A stretch of 48,779 nucleotides of DNA from positions 394,103 through 442,881 of the forward strand of contig BJOX01000340.1 of NCBI GenBank assembly GCA_009731375.1, read 5' to 3'. The notes beneath the pieces are model-generated. The model did no database searches and had not been told where the DNA came from. It saw only the letters and a program-made list of their open reading frames with translations. Of this stretch, positions 22,085 through 33,939 are shown in pieces. Each line of letters starts with the position of its first letter. Positions within the stretch are counted from its first letter, which is position 1. Both the position numbers and the translations under genes were made by a program. The DNA comes from Paulinella micropora. Taxonomy: Eukaryota > Cercozoa > Imbricatea > Euglyphida.

Positions 22085-25000
22085 TAACGTGATTTCATAT
22101 ACATGCAAGACCTGTATCTGCTGTTGCATTTATTGAGTATTTGTTGCTTATTGCTTACTATTTTCATGAACTATTTACATAAAACAATATGTGCAAAAAC
22201 TGTCTGTGCTGTTGCCTTTGTTCATTAAACTATTACTTGTAACTTTATTGCTTACTGTTTTCATTGATTACTCACATAGCTATCCTTTGTTGCATTTGTT
22301 CATTAACTATTAATTATTGCTTACTTGCTTGCTACTTTCACGACTAATCACATAACGTAATGTATGCAAGGCCTTTATCTGCTACTGCATTTGTTCATTA
22401 AGTATTACTTGTTACTTTATTGCTTACTGTTTTTATTGATTACTCACATAGCACAGTGTAAAACCTGTATCTGTTGTTGCATTTGTTCATTAACTATTAC
22501 TTATTACTTTCTTGCTTACTATTTTCACGAACTACTTACATAAAACAATACGTGCAAAAACTATCTGTGCTGTTGCATTTGTTCATTAAACTATTGCTTG
22601 TAACTTTATTGCTCACTGTTTTCATTGATTACTCACATAGCTATCCGTTGTTGCATTTGTTCATTAACTATTACTTGAAAATAGTAAGCAAGAAAGTAAT
22701 AAGTAATATTTAATAAACAAATGCAATAGCAGATAAAGGCCTCAAGCAAGAAAGTAATAATGAACTATTCACATAATACGATGTGTGCAAAAAATCTATC
22801 TGGTCTTGCATTTCTTCATTAAGTATTACTTGTTCCTTTATTGCTTACTGTTTTCATTCATTACGCACGAGGTCAAGACCTGTATCTGTTGTTGCATTTG
22901 TTGATTAACTATTACTTATTACTTTCTTGCTTGCTATTTTCACGTAGTGTACGCAAGAACTTTATCTGCTACTGGATTTGTTCATTAAGTATTACTTGTT
23001 ACTTTATTGCTTACTGTTTTCATTGATTACTCACATAACACAGTGTGCAAGACCTGTATCTGTTGTTGCATTTGTTCATTAACTATCACTTATTTCTTTC
23101 TTGCTTACTATTTTCACGAACTACTAACATAAAACAATACGTGCAAAAACTATCTGTGCTGTTGCATTTGTTCATTAAACTATTACTTGTAACTTTATTG
23201 CTTGCTATTTTCACGACTACTCACATAGCTGTCTGCGACTGCATTTGTTCATTAAACTATTACTTATTACTTTATTGCTTGCTATTTTCAAGACTAATCA
23301 CATAACGTAATCTATGCAATACATTTATCTGCTACTGCATTTGTTCATTAAACTATTACTTATTACTTTACTGCTATTTTCACGACTAATCACATAACAT
23401 AATGTCATCACATAACGTAATGAATGCAACACCTGTAACTGCTATTGCATTTGTTCATTAAACTATCACTTATTACTTTCTTGCGTGCTATTTTCACGAC
23501 TAATCACATAACGTAATGTATGCAACACCTTTATCTGCTACCAGGTAATGAATGCAAGACCTGTAACTGCTACCGCATTTGTTCATTAAACTATTACTTA
23601 TTACTTTATTGCTTGCTATTTTCACGACTAATCACATAACGTAATGTATGTACTTCATTTGTTCATTAAACTATTACTCATTACTTTATTGCTTGCTATT
23701 TTCACGACTAACCACATAACGTAATGTAATCACATAACGTAATGAATGCAAGACCTGTAACTGCTACCGCATTTGTTCATTAAGTATTATTTATTACTTT
23801 ATTGCTTGCTATTTTCACGACTAATCACATAACGTCATGTATGTACTTCATTTGTTCATTAAACTATTACTTATTACTTTCTTGCTTGCTATTTTCACGA
23901 CTAACCACATAACGTAATGTATGTACTTCATTTGTTCATTAAACTATTACTTATTACTTTATTGATTGCTATTTTCACGACTAATCACATAACGTAACGT
24001 AATCACATGACGTAATGTATGCAACACCTTCATCTGCTACTGCGTTTGTTCATTAAACTATTACCTATTACTTTATTGCTTGCTATTTTCACGACTAATC
24101 ACATAAAGTAATGTAATCACATAACGTAACGAATGCAAGACCTGTAACTGCTATTGCATTTGTTCATTAATCTATTACTTATTACTTTATTGCTTGCTAT
24201 TTTCACGACTAATCACATAACGTCATGTATGTACTTCATTTGTTCATTAAACTATTACGTATTACTTTCTTGCTTGCTATTTTCACGACTAATCACATAA
24301 CGTCATGTATGTACTTCATTTGTTCATTAAACTATTACGTATTACTTTCTTGCTTGCTATTTTCACGACTAATCCCATAACATAATGTATGTACTTCATT
24401 TGTTCATTAAACTGTTACTTATTACTTCATTGCTTGCTATTTTCACGACTTATCACGCAACGTAATGTAATCACATAACGTAATGAATGCAAGACCTGTA
24501 ACTGCTATTGCATTTGTTCATTAAACTATTACGTATTACTTTATTGCTTGCTATTTTCACGACTTATCACATAACGTAATGTATGCAAGGCCTTTATCTG
24601 CTACTGCATTTGTTCATTAAACTATTACTCATTACTTTATTGCTTGCTATTTTCACGACTAATCACATAACGTAATGAATGCAAGACCTGTAACTGCTAT
24701 TGCATTTGTTCATTAACTATTATTTATTACTTTCTTGCTTGCTATTTTCACGACTAATCACATAACGTAATGAACAAATGCAGTAGCAGAGTGTTGCATA
24801 CATTACGTTATGTGATTAGTCGTGAAAGTAGCAAGCAATAAAGTAATACGTAATAGTTTAATGAACAAATGCAGTAGCAGATAAAGGTATTGCATACATT
24901 ACGTTAAGTGAGTAGTTGTGAAAATACAAGCAAGAAAGTAACGAGTAATAGTTTAATGAACAAATGCAGTAGCAGATAAAGGTGTTGCATACATTACGTT

Positions 25001-25255
25001 ATGTGATTAGTCGTTAAAATAGAAAGCAATAAAGTAATAAGTAATAGCTTAATGAACAAATGCAGTAGGAGATAAAGGCCTTGCATAGATTACGTTATGT
25101 GATTAGTCGTAGTCGTGAAAGTAGCAAGCAAGAAAGTAATAAGTAATAGTTTAATGAACAAATGAATACATTAACCATTATTTATTACTTTTATTGCTTG
25201 CTATTTTCACGACTAATCACATAACGTAATGTCATCATATTAACGTAATGTACAC
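22085..25255. repeat. Roughly 96-bp minisatellite seeded by the 3' end of a RAD50 exon
   Basis: About 35 units built of GCAAGACCTGTAACTGCTA, TTGCATTTGTTCATTAAACT, then TTACTTATTACTTTATTGCT and TTTTCACGACTAATCACATA segments. The first segment is the reverse complement of the 3' edge of the 25261-25299 exon (QQIQ) plus its GTCTTGC donor, now partly mutated. Shorter units lack it. Two blocks (about 22675-22745 and 24770-25165) are in reverse orientation. Confidence 0.9.
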
Positions 25256-25260
25256 AAGAC

Positions 25261-25299
25261 CTGTATCTGCTGCTTCATTTGATCCTTGATGCTTTCAAC
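25261..25299 (-). CDS. RAD50: RAD50 exon, coiled coil
   Basis: A 39-nt exon, phase 0 to 0: VESIKDQMKQQIQ between a TACAG acceptor and ATACAG/GTCTTG. It precedes the VRDNAK exon. Its donor edge seeded the downstream minisatellite, and three acceptor-side copies lie upstream. Confidence 0.87.
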
Positions 25300-25984
25300 C
25301 TGTACGCGTATGTATGTATGTATGTATGTATGTATGTATGTATATATGTATGTATGTATGTATGTATGCTGCTCCATTTGATCCTTGATGCTTTCAACCT
25401 GTACGCGTATGTATGTATGTATGTATCTATGTATGTATGTATGTATATATGTATGTATGTATGTATGCTGCTCCATTTGATCCTTGATGCTTTCAACCTG
25501 TATGCGTATGTATGTATGTATGTATGTCTGTATGTATGTATGTATGCTGCTTCATTTGATCCTTGATGCTTTCAACCTGTACGCGTATGTATGTATGTAT
25601 GTATGTATGTATGTATGTATGCATGTATGTATGTATGTACCTATGTCTGTATGAATGTATGTATGTAGCAACAGCAGCAACGGCACAACAGGTCTGTTGG
25701 TATGTATGTATGTATGTATGTATGTATGTATGTATGTATGTATGTATGTATGCATGTATGTATGTATGTATGTATGTATGTATCTATGTCTGTATGTATA
25801 TATGTATGTATGTATGTATGTATGTCGCAACAGCAGCAACGGCACAACAGGTCTGTATGTCTGTTATGTCTGTATGTCTGTATGTATGTATGTATGTCTG
25901 TATGTATGTATGTATGTATGTATGTATGTATGCATGTATGCATGTATGTATGTATGTATGTATGTATGTATGTATGTCTGTATG

Positions 25985-26018
<34 letters not shown>

Positions 26019-26719
26019 GCAACAGCAGCAACGGCACAACAGGTCTGTAGGTCTGTATGTATGTATGTATGTATGTATGTATGTATGTATGTATTTATGT
26101 ATGTATTTATGTATCTATGTCTGTAGGCTGTGTGTATGTACATATGTATGTATGTATGTATGTATCTATGTCTATGTCTGTCTGTATGTCTGTATGTATG
26201 TATGTATGTATGTATGTAGCAACAGCAGCAACGGCACAACAGGTCTGTTGGTATGTATGTATGTCTGTATGTATGTATGTCTGTATGTATGTATGTCTGT
26301 ATGTATGTATGTACGTATGTATGTTTGCATGTATGTATGTATGTATGTATATGTATGTAGGTATGTATGTATGTAGGTATGTATGTATGTATGCATGCAG
26401 GTATGTATGTATGTATGTATGTATGTATGTATGTGTACGTATGTATGTATGTATGTATGTATGTATGTATGTATGTATGCATGCATGTATGTATGTGGCA
26501 TGTCTATATGAGATGTTTCTTGTTCTTAAGTACAATTAACACAGCTTCAAGATGTATGTATGTATGTATGTATGTATGTATGTATGTATGTATGTATGTT
26601 ATGTATGTTATGTATGTATGTATGTATGTATGTATGTATGCATGCATGCATGCATGTATGTATGTGGCATGTCTATATGAGATGTTTCTTGTTCTTACGT
26701 ACAATCAACACAGGCTTCA

Positions 26720-26750
<31 letters not shown>

Positions 26751-27018
26751 TGTATATATGTATGTATGTTATGTATGTATGTTATGTATGTTATGCATGT
26801 ATGTATGCATGCATGTATGCATCATTTATGTATGTATGTATGTATGTATGTATGCATGCATGCATGAATGTATGTTGGCTTGTCTTTATGAGACATTTAC
26901 TTAAGTACTACTAACAAACGCTTCAAGGTGTATGTATGTATGTATGTATGTATGTATGTTATATGTATGTATGTATGAAAGAAGTATGTATGAATGTATG
27001 AATGAAGGAAGTTAGTAT
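25300..27018. repeat. ATGT array with a fourfold 30-nt island
   Basis: 1.7 kb of ATGT repeats. A conserved island GTAGCAACAGCAGCAACGGC/ACAACAGGTCTG occurs at about 25667, 25828, 26017 and 26217. On the plus strand it is bounded by TAG and GT, but neither strand gives a frame that fits RAD50. Three further islands (26500-26550, 26670-26720, 26875-26930) are diverged copies of the LKRLL exon 3' edge and its intron. Confidence 0.85.
25362..25590 (-). repeat. Three acceptor-side copies of VESIKDQM
   Basis: Copies at 25370-25403, 25473-25499 and 25551-25580 keep TACAG (or ATACAG) and VESIKDQM, then run into ATGT repeat. The donor half is absent. Confidence 0.88.
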
Positions 27019-27025
27019 GTACAAC

Positions 27026-27063
27026 TAACAAACGCTTCAAGCGCTTCTTCTTCTCGATCAAGT
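27026..27063 (-). CDS. RAD50: Probable RAD50 exon, [12 protein letters not shown]
   Basis: A 38-nt candidate after TATAG, ending TTA before GTTGTA (phase 1 to 0). It reads [13 protein letters not shown] near-identical copy at 27170-27207 ([19 protein letters not shown] donor) lacks any AG nearby and is joined to KHQQAA only through a TA array. Which copy is used, and how, is not resolved. The basic coil sequence fits the gap between the 27833 and 25261 exons. Confidence 0.5.
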
Positions 27064-27064
27064 C

Positions 27065-27105
<41 letters not shown>

Positions 27106-27108
27106 GAC

Positions 27109-27164
<56 letters not shown>

Positions 27165-27206
27165 CTACTAACAAACGCTTCAAGCGCTTCTTCTTCTCGA
27201 CCAAGT

Positions 27207-27283
<77 letters not shown>
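27060..27283. repeat. TA dinucleotide arrays
   Basis: Two TA arrays (27064-27162 and 27208-27283) flank the 27170-27207 exon copy. Confidence 0.95.
27170..27207 (-). pseudogene. Second copy of the [10 protein letters not shown] exon, no acceptor
   Basis: It reads [13 protein letters not shown] with donor GTAGTA, but the upstream DNA is pure TA repeat without AG. It is either a donor-side copy or the true exon interrupted by TA expansion. Confidence 0.5.
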
Positions 27284-27288
<5 letters not shown>

Positions 27289-27304
27289 CTGCTTGCTGAT
27301 GCTT
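27284..27304 (-). CDS. Possible RAD50 exon start, KHQQAA
   Basis: After CTGCAG the minus strand reads KHQQAAL in phase 0, matching the phase left by the 27833-27886 exon, then enters an 80-bp TA array with no GT donor. It may be the 5' half of an exon whose 3' half is at 27170-27207, split by the TA expansion. Confidence 0.35.
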
Positions 27305-27309
27305 CTGCA

Positions 27310-27315
27310 GTATAC

Positions 27316-27355
<40 letters not shown>

Positions 27356-27375
27356 TGATAGATAGATAGATAGAT

Positions 27376-27411
<36 letters not shown>

Positions 27412-27470
27412 GGATTGACTATCCATCTACCTGCTGCGCTTTCACACGTAGTTTCTCCACTCGCTCTTTG

Positions 27471-27512
<42 letters not shown>

Positions 27513-27619
27513 GTAGGTAGGTAGGTAGGTAGGTAGGTGGATAGATAGATAGATAGATAGATAGGTAGGTAGATAGATAGGTAGGTAGGTAGGTAGGTAG
27601 GTAGGTAGGTAGATAGATG

Positions 27620-27654
<35 letters not shown>

Positions 27655-27768
27655 GGATTTACTATCTATCTACCTGCTGCGATTTTACACGTAGTTTCTC
27701 CACTCGCTCTTTGAAATAGATAGATAGATAGATAAATAGGTAGGTAGGTAGGTAGGTAGGTAGGTAGG

Positions 27769-27820
<52 letters not shown>

Positions 27821-27832
27821 CTATCTATCTAC
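27310..27832 (-). repeat. GATA/GGTA arrays with two donor-side copies of [10 protein letters not shown]
   Basis: Copies at about 27438-27471 and 27672-27713 repeat [13 protein letters not shown] (KIAAG variant in the second) and the GTAGAT donor of the 27833-27886 exon. The exon 5' end is missing. Confidence 0.88.
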
Positions 27833-27886
27833 CTGCTGCGCTTTCACGCGTAGTTTCTCCACTCGCTCTTTGCGCTGAACGAGGCT
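27833..27886 (-). CDS. RAD50: RAD50 exon, coiled coil
   Basis: A 54-nt exon, phase 0 to 0, TATAG acceptor and CAGCAG/GTAGAT donor. It reads [18 protein letters not shown], a regular basic coil segment. It alone has both splice sites among three copies. Phase fits the 31660 exon upstream. Confidence 0.85.
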
Positions 27887-27889
27887 CTA

Positions 27890-29230
27890 TACATACATAC
27901 ACACATACATACATACATACATACATACACACCTAGTTGGGTTATGTTATGTTACGTTACGTTATGTTATGTTATGTTATGTTATGTTAATGTTATGTTA
28001 TGTTATGTTACGTTACGTTACGGTTATGTTATGTTATGTCATGTTACTCTACGTTACTCTACGTTACGTTACGTTACCTTATGTTACTTTATGTCATGTC
28101 ATGTCATGTCATGTTATGTTATGTTATGTTATCGGTTATGTTCTGTTCTGTTCTGTTGTGTTCTGTTATGTTCTGTTATGTTATGTTATGTTTTGCTATG
28201 TTGTGTTATGCTATGTTATTTTATGTTATGTTATGTTATGTTATGTTATGTTATGTTATGTTATGTTACGTTATGTTACGTTATGTTACGTTATGTTACG
28301 TTATGTTACGTTATGGTACGTATGTTACGTTATGTTATGTTATGTTATATTATGTTATGTTATGTTATGTTATGTTATGTCACGTTACGTTACGTTACGT
28401 TATGTTAGGTTATGTTAGGTTATGTTACGTTATGTTATGTTATTTTATAAGTTATGTTATGTTATGTTATGTTATGTTATGTTAGGTTATGTTATGTTAT
28501 GTTATGTTATGTTACGTTATGTTGCGTTATGTTGCGTTATTTTGCGTTATGATACGTTACGTTAGGTTACGTTAGGTTATGTTAGGTTATGTTAGGTTAT
28601 GTTAGGTTATGTTATGTTATGTTATGTTATGCTATGTTGTTATGTTATGTTATGTTATGTTATGTTATGTTATGTTAATGTTATGTTAATGTTATGTTAC
28701 GTTATGTTACGTTATGTTACGTTATGTTGCATTATGTTACGTTATGTTACGTTATGTTATGTTATGTTATGTTATGTTACGTCATGTTACGTTATGTTAT
28801 GTTATGTCATGTTATGTCATGTTATGTTATGTTATGTTATGTTATGTTATGTTACGTTATGTTACGTTATGTTACGTTATGTTATGTTATGTCATGTTAT
28901 GTCATGTTATGTTACATTATGTTATGTTATGTTACGTTATGTTACGTTATGCTATGTCATGTTACGTTATGTTACGTTATGTTATGTTATGTCATGTCAT
29001 GTTATGTTACGTTATGTTATGTTATGTTATGTTACGTTACGTTACGTTATGTTATGTTATGTTATGTTATGTTACGTTACGTTACGTTACGTTATGTTAT
29101 GTTATGTTATGTTATGTTACGTTATGTTATGTTACGTCACGTTATATTACGTTATGTTATGTTATGTTATGTTATGTTATCTTATGTTATGTTATGTTAT
29201 GTTATGTTATGTTATGTTATGTTATGCACA
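27890..29230. repeat. TTATG/TTACG pentanucleotide array, 1.3 kb
   Basis: Uninterrupted 5-bp repeat with C/T and G variants. No exon is visible inside. Confidence 0.95.
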
Positions 29231-29253
29231 GGCACGCATGCACACAAATGACC

Positions 29254-29324
<71 letters not shown>

Positions 29325-29327
<3 letters not shown>

Positions 29328-29674
29328 TTTGCTGCTGCCTGCGCTCAACGAGCCGTCTGCACCTTAGGTAGGTAGATAGATAGGTAGATAGATCACTCTC
29401 TTTATGTATGTGTCTATTTCATATGTAATCATTGTTTGTTTTGTTTCTCGCTCCCTCACCGGGCGGCTTAAATGAAGATAAAGATAAAGATAAGATAAAG
29501 ATAACTTAAGGTAAAATAAGATAAGATAAAATGAAATAAGGTAAAGATAAGATAAGATAAAGTGGACAATGATTGCATATGAAATAGACATACTCATAAA
29601 GAGAGTGATCTATCTACCTATCTATCTATCTACCTAAAATGGAGACGGCACGTTGAGCGCAGGCAGCAGCAACA

Positions 29675-29680
<6 letters not shown>
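29325..29680. repeat. Large palindrome with exon-like arms
   Basis: The left arm (about 29325-29445) and right arm (about 29560-29680) are inverted repeats (GATCACTCTCTTTATG and its complement; ATTTCATATG). The AAAGATAAGATA centre separates them. The outer part of each arm has GCTGCTGCCTGCGCTCAACG or its complement, which in minus frame reads RRLVERRQQQ and may be a diverged copy of the 5' part of SLVQRKERVEK. Confidence 0.75.
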
Positions 29681-29757
<77 letters not shown>

Positions 29758-29821
29758 CCTACCTACCTACCTACCTACCTACCTACTATCTATCTATCTA
29801 TCTATCAATCTATCTATCTAC
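29681..29821. repeat. TATC/TACC array at the 5' edge of the LINE
   Basis: Tetranucleotide array directly joined to the truncated 5' end of the retrotransposon. Confidence 0.93.
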
Positions 29822-31271
29822 CAATTAACTTCATCGCTGACAAGCCTTTCAAAGACCTCGGATGGATTGTAGACATGACCTCAGCGAAAACGAACAACGA
29901 GCAGAAATCCAAAAGAAGTTCATTCTTTCTATGCAAGCCATCGATAGCTGCTCGATCAATGGCTTTATGAAACTTTGGCTCTACCAGCACTATGCTGTCC
30001 AGTCACTTGCCTGGCCATTTCTCATTTATGACCTCTGCTTATCTTTCGCCAAAACTCTTGAGAAAATTGCGACCCGCTTCCTCAAAAAATGGGTCAATAT
30101 CTACAAAAGAGCTCTGGTCTCCTGCCTTTACCGCCCACGCTCGAAATTCGGTCTACAGCTCCAGTCCATCGTCTCTTTACCAGCGACTTCAAATCAACCG
30201 TGCTCACATGCTGAAGTACTGCCCAGATAAACACCTCTCGTCCATCTATGCGATGAACCTGACGAAACACGAAACGTTTCGAACTATCTGGAAACCAGAG
30301 CCTGTGCTCGAAAAGCTTGAGGCACAAGTTGATTTTGAATTCAAACATCGAGGCCAATCCGATCATCTCGGACTTGGCCATGGTCGCTACCCAAAAGAAC
30401 ATTCCATCACAGACCGCAAAGACAGGATTTTAGAATTAGCTGCTGAGACAATACTTGAGGCAACCACAGTGCATGACATGGACAAAGCCATGCAAGGGTG
30501 CTTTCTTCGTTTTGAAGACGCATGCCCCTTTGACCTCTCCTGGGCTCGCCTCATCGGAACCCGTAATCCCCGCTTAATCTCTTGGGTCATCAATGCAAGC
30601 ACAAACTCGGTTATTACCCCCGACCTTAGACGTCTGTGGGGAATCATTCCCAACAACAAGTGTGCTCTCTGTTCTGGTCAAGCACATTTATGTCACATCC
30701 TCTCCGGTTGCCATGTTGCCCTCAAACAAGGCCGTTATACCTGGCGTCACGACTCTGTGCTCTGCACTATTGAAGCTCCCCTTCAAAAACACATCGAGAG
30801 CCATAACAAACGCTCCCGTATAGACGAAAATGAATCAAAGTCTATGTTTGTGAAAGAGGGCGAGCAGAAGTCTAAAGGGCAGTCATTTCATCGTCCATGC
30901 CTGCTTGACACCGCAAACGATTGGCAGCTCCAAACCCAGTACACCGGTTCTGAGCAAGCCTTTCCTGTCCACATCTGTGTCACTGACCTCCGCCCCGATA
31001 TTGTTGTCTGGTCATTGTCTACCAAGATATGTATACTGATCGAGCTCACGTGCCCGGTCGAGGAAAACATCCTTGACGCACGAGCCTACAAGACTAACCG
31101 ATATAGTGGGCTCAAATCTCAAATCGAGGACAACGGATGGACCTGCCACCTTCGACCAATCGAATGCGGGGCTCGCGGCATGGTATCGTTCTCTGTTCAT
31201 CGATGTTTCCGCGGCTTGGGTTTTTCACATCCCCAATCCAAATCCCTTTCCTTCAAGCTATCGTCCTGCGT
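29822..31271 (+). pseudogene. Decayed RLE-type non-LTR retrotransposon, C-terminal part of the polyprotein
   Basis: Plus strand, opposite to RAD50, inside an intron. The first ~350 nt carry the end of the reverse transcriptase and the thumb (MKLWLYQHYAVQSLAWPFLI) in one frame. From about 30180 the rest is in another frame, so at least one frameshift is present; a second is likely near 29880. The downstream frame shows a CX2CX7HX4C knuckle (CALC at about 30661), an RHDSVL motif, then PD...IELTCP and a lysine/arginine-rich stretch (30990-31110). These are the arrangement of a restriction-like endonuclease as in R2-type elements. It is 5'-truncated by TATC repeat, and the 3' end is lost in a 10-N gap. 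Confidence 0.88.
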
Positions 31272-31289
31272 NNNNNNNNNNTGAGGAAC

Positions 31290-31328
31290 CTGTAGCTCTG
31301 CTTCGCACTCCTGCACCAGAGCTACCAA
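31290..31328 (-). repeat. Donor-side copy of the LALVQECE exon
   Basis: It reads [13 protein letters not shown] with the ACAG/GTTCCT donor. It lacks the EKQ start found in the 31660-31709 copy, although TGCAG just before it could act as an acceptor. It directly follows the LINE gap. Confidence 0.7.
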
Positions 31329-31333
31329 CTGCA

Positions 31334-31334
<1 letters not shown>

Positions 31335-31404
<70 letters not shown>

Positions 31405-31449
31405 CCTACCTATCTACCTACCTACCTACCTACCTACCTACCTACCTAC

Positions 31450-31516
<67 letters not shown>

Positions 31517-31587
31517 CCTATTTACCTATCTACCTATCTACCTACCTACCTACCTACCTACCTACTATCTATCTGTCTATCTATCTG

Positions 31588-31650
<63 letters not shown>
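31335..31650. repeat. TATC/TACC array
   Basis: Tetranucleotide array between the two donor-bearing copies of the LALVQECE exon. Confidence 0.95.
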
Positions 31651-31652
<2 letters not shown>

Positions 31653-31659
31653 GAGGAAC

Positions 31660-31709
31660 CTGTAGCTCTACTTCGCATTCCTGCACCAGAGCTAACAACT
31701 GCTTCTCTC
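31660..31709 (-). CDS. RAD50: RAD50 exon, coiled coil
   Basis: A 50-nt exon, phase 1 to 0, after TTTAG. GA completes a codon with the G left by the 34090 exon (Gly), then [16 protein letters not shown], ending CTACAG/GTTCCT. It is chosen over 31290-31328 because it keeps the full 5' end and the correct phase. Five acceptor-side copies lie upstream. Confidence 0.83.
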
Positions 31710-32367
<658 letters not shown>

Positions 32368-32370
32368 GAA

Positions 32371-32836
32371 ATATCGACTAATGTCAGAAAAAAGGAGCTT
32401 CTGATTTCGTCAACCAAGGAAGTCTGCGGGTAAAGTATTAACCCGATGCCCAGCTAAGCCGTGATGTTTGCACGGAAGGGACTGATACAGGCAATACCAA
32501 ATCTCCCTAGTACCAGGCGGGGCCAGGGCTCGTTCCATAAGCGCCCCTTGCAGAACGAGCTCCCACCTCCATTACAGAGGACCCAGTAAGCAGATGGAGT
32601 TTCGAGACTGTTCGACAGTCTAGTATAAACCGACAGAGCACTGTGGGTTTTATTCCGGGCTCAACAAGCGAGAAAGGGCACCCTGAGGGAACAGGATTGT
32701 GCTTCCCGTCGCTATTTCGGCATGTGACTTATAGGCGTATGGCTAGGCACACATAAGGCACCCCACCACGGGCCCAGCACACCCACACCATCCCCTAATT
32801 CTCTGTCTGTCGACAGATGGCACCCATTTCAAAAAA
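32371..32836 (-). mobile_element. Repeat element P, full-length minus copy
   Basis: Near-identical to 10601-11067 in reverse. It abuts GATA repeat at its tail (left) end. Confidence 0.8.
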
Positions 32837-32910
32837 CCAAGCCCAAGGGAGGGTCAGTGACACCTCAAGTGGCCTTGGTTCACTCCGTGGAGTAAGTGAT
32901 GAGATCAACT

Positions 32911-33215
32911 GATGAGATATCGACTAATGTCAGAAAAAAGGAGCTTCTGATTTCGTCAACCAAGGAAGTCTGTGGGTAAAGTATTAACCCGATGCCCAGC
33001 TAAGCCGTGATGTTTGCACGGAAGGGACTGATACAGGCGATACCAAATCTCCCTAGTACCAGGCGGGGCCAGGGCTCGTTCCATAAGCGCCCCTTGCAGA
33101 ACGAGCTCCCACCTCCATTACAGAGGACCCAGTAAGCAGATGGAGTTTCGAGACTGTTCGACAGTCTAGTATAAACCGACAGAGCACTGTGGGTTTTATT
33201 CCGGGCTCAACAAGC

Positions 33216-33216
<1 letters not shown>
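32911..33216 (-). mobile_element. Repeat element P, second adjacent minus copy
   Basis: Same element starting about 75 bp after the previous copy and truncated by GATA repeat at its head end. The 75-bp spacer (AAAAAACCAAGCCCAAGGGA...) is not seen elsewhere. Confidence 0.8.
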
Positions 33217-33249
<33 letters not shown>

Positions 33250-33291
33250 CTGCACCAGAGCTAACAACCGCTTCTCTCCTGGGTAGGCAAG

Positions 33292-33343
<52 letters not shown>

Positions 33344-33396
33344 AATGTAGGTAGGTAGGTGCGTACGAAAGATTTAATAGATAAATAAACACATAG
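33217..33396. repeat. GATA array with an acceptor-side exon copy
   Basis: GATA repeats and the fifth EKQLLAL exon copy (33249-33283). Confidence 0.88.
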
Positions 33397-33597
33397 ATAA
33401 GGTCGGGTGAAAAATTTCGTCCACCTCACCTTTCGGCCAACCGTAAATACGGCGAATTTTGGGCTAAACTTTTATTTGTGGACAACAAATGTACCGTAAT
33501 TACCGGCTTGTCGAAATTCTTCACAACCTTGAATAACAAATGTACCGCTATTACGGGATAATTTGTTCTGGCGGAAAATTTTCACTCTTCTTTACAT
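33397..33597. mobile_element. MITE family B, copy 1
   Basis: It begins TAAGGTCGGGTGAAAAATTT and ends with a diverged inverse. The interior has TTGTGGACAACAAATGTACC and the related AATAACAAATGTACCGC. A second copy in the opposite orientation is at 41815-42013. The termini resemble MITE family A. Confidence 0.8.
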
Positions 33598-33679
33598 AGA
33601 GGGACAGGCCGAGAAGGATAGATAGATAGACACGCGAGAAAGATGAATGTTCTATCAGTAGATATGATAGATGGATAAT

Positions 33680-33825
33680 AATAGTATATTATGCGGCTAG
33701 CCACAAATTTGACGTGTTTTGCGGGAGAGCCGGTCTGATTTGGCGCGCCGCATATGTCGGTAACCTGACCACATTTTGTGGAGATGACTGATAAAAACTA
33801 CTACTACTACCACTACTACTACGAC

Positions 33826-33861
<36 letters not shown>

Positions 33862-33890
33862 CACCGCCACCACCACCCACNNNNNNNNNN

Positions 33891-33939
<49 letters not shown>

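Noticed and set aside
25667-26250. CCAV reading of the fourfold island as a zinc-hook CXXC
   Set aside because: The hook belongs in the middle of RAD50, well upstream of this point, and the frame does not join neighbouring exons.
27890-29230. Telomere-like array
   Set aside because: The TTATG/TTACG unit is five bases with no G-run and lies in the middle of a gene; it is an interstitial satellite.
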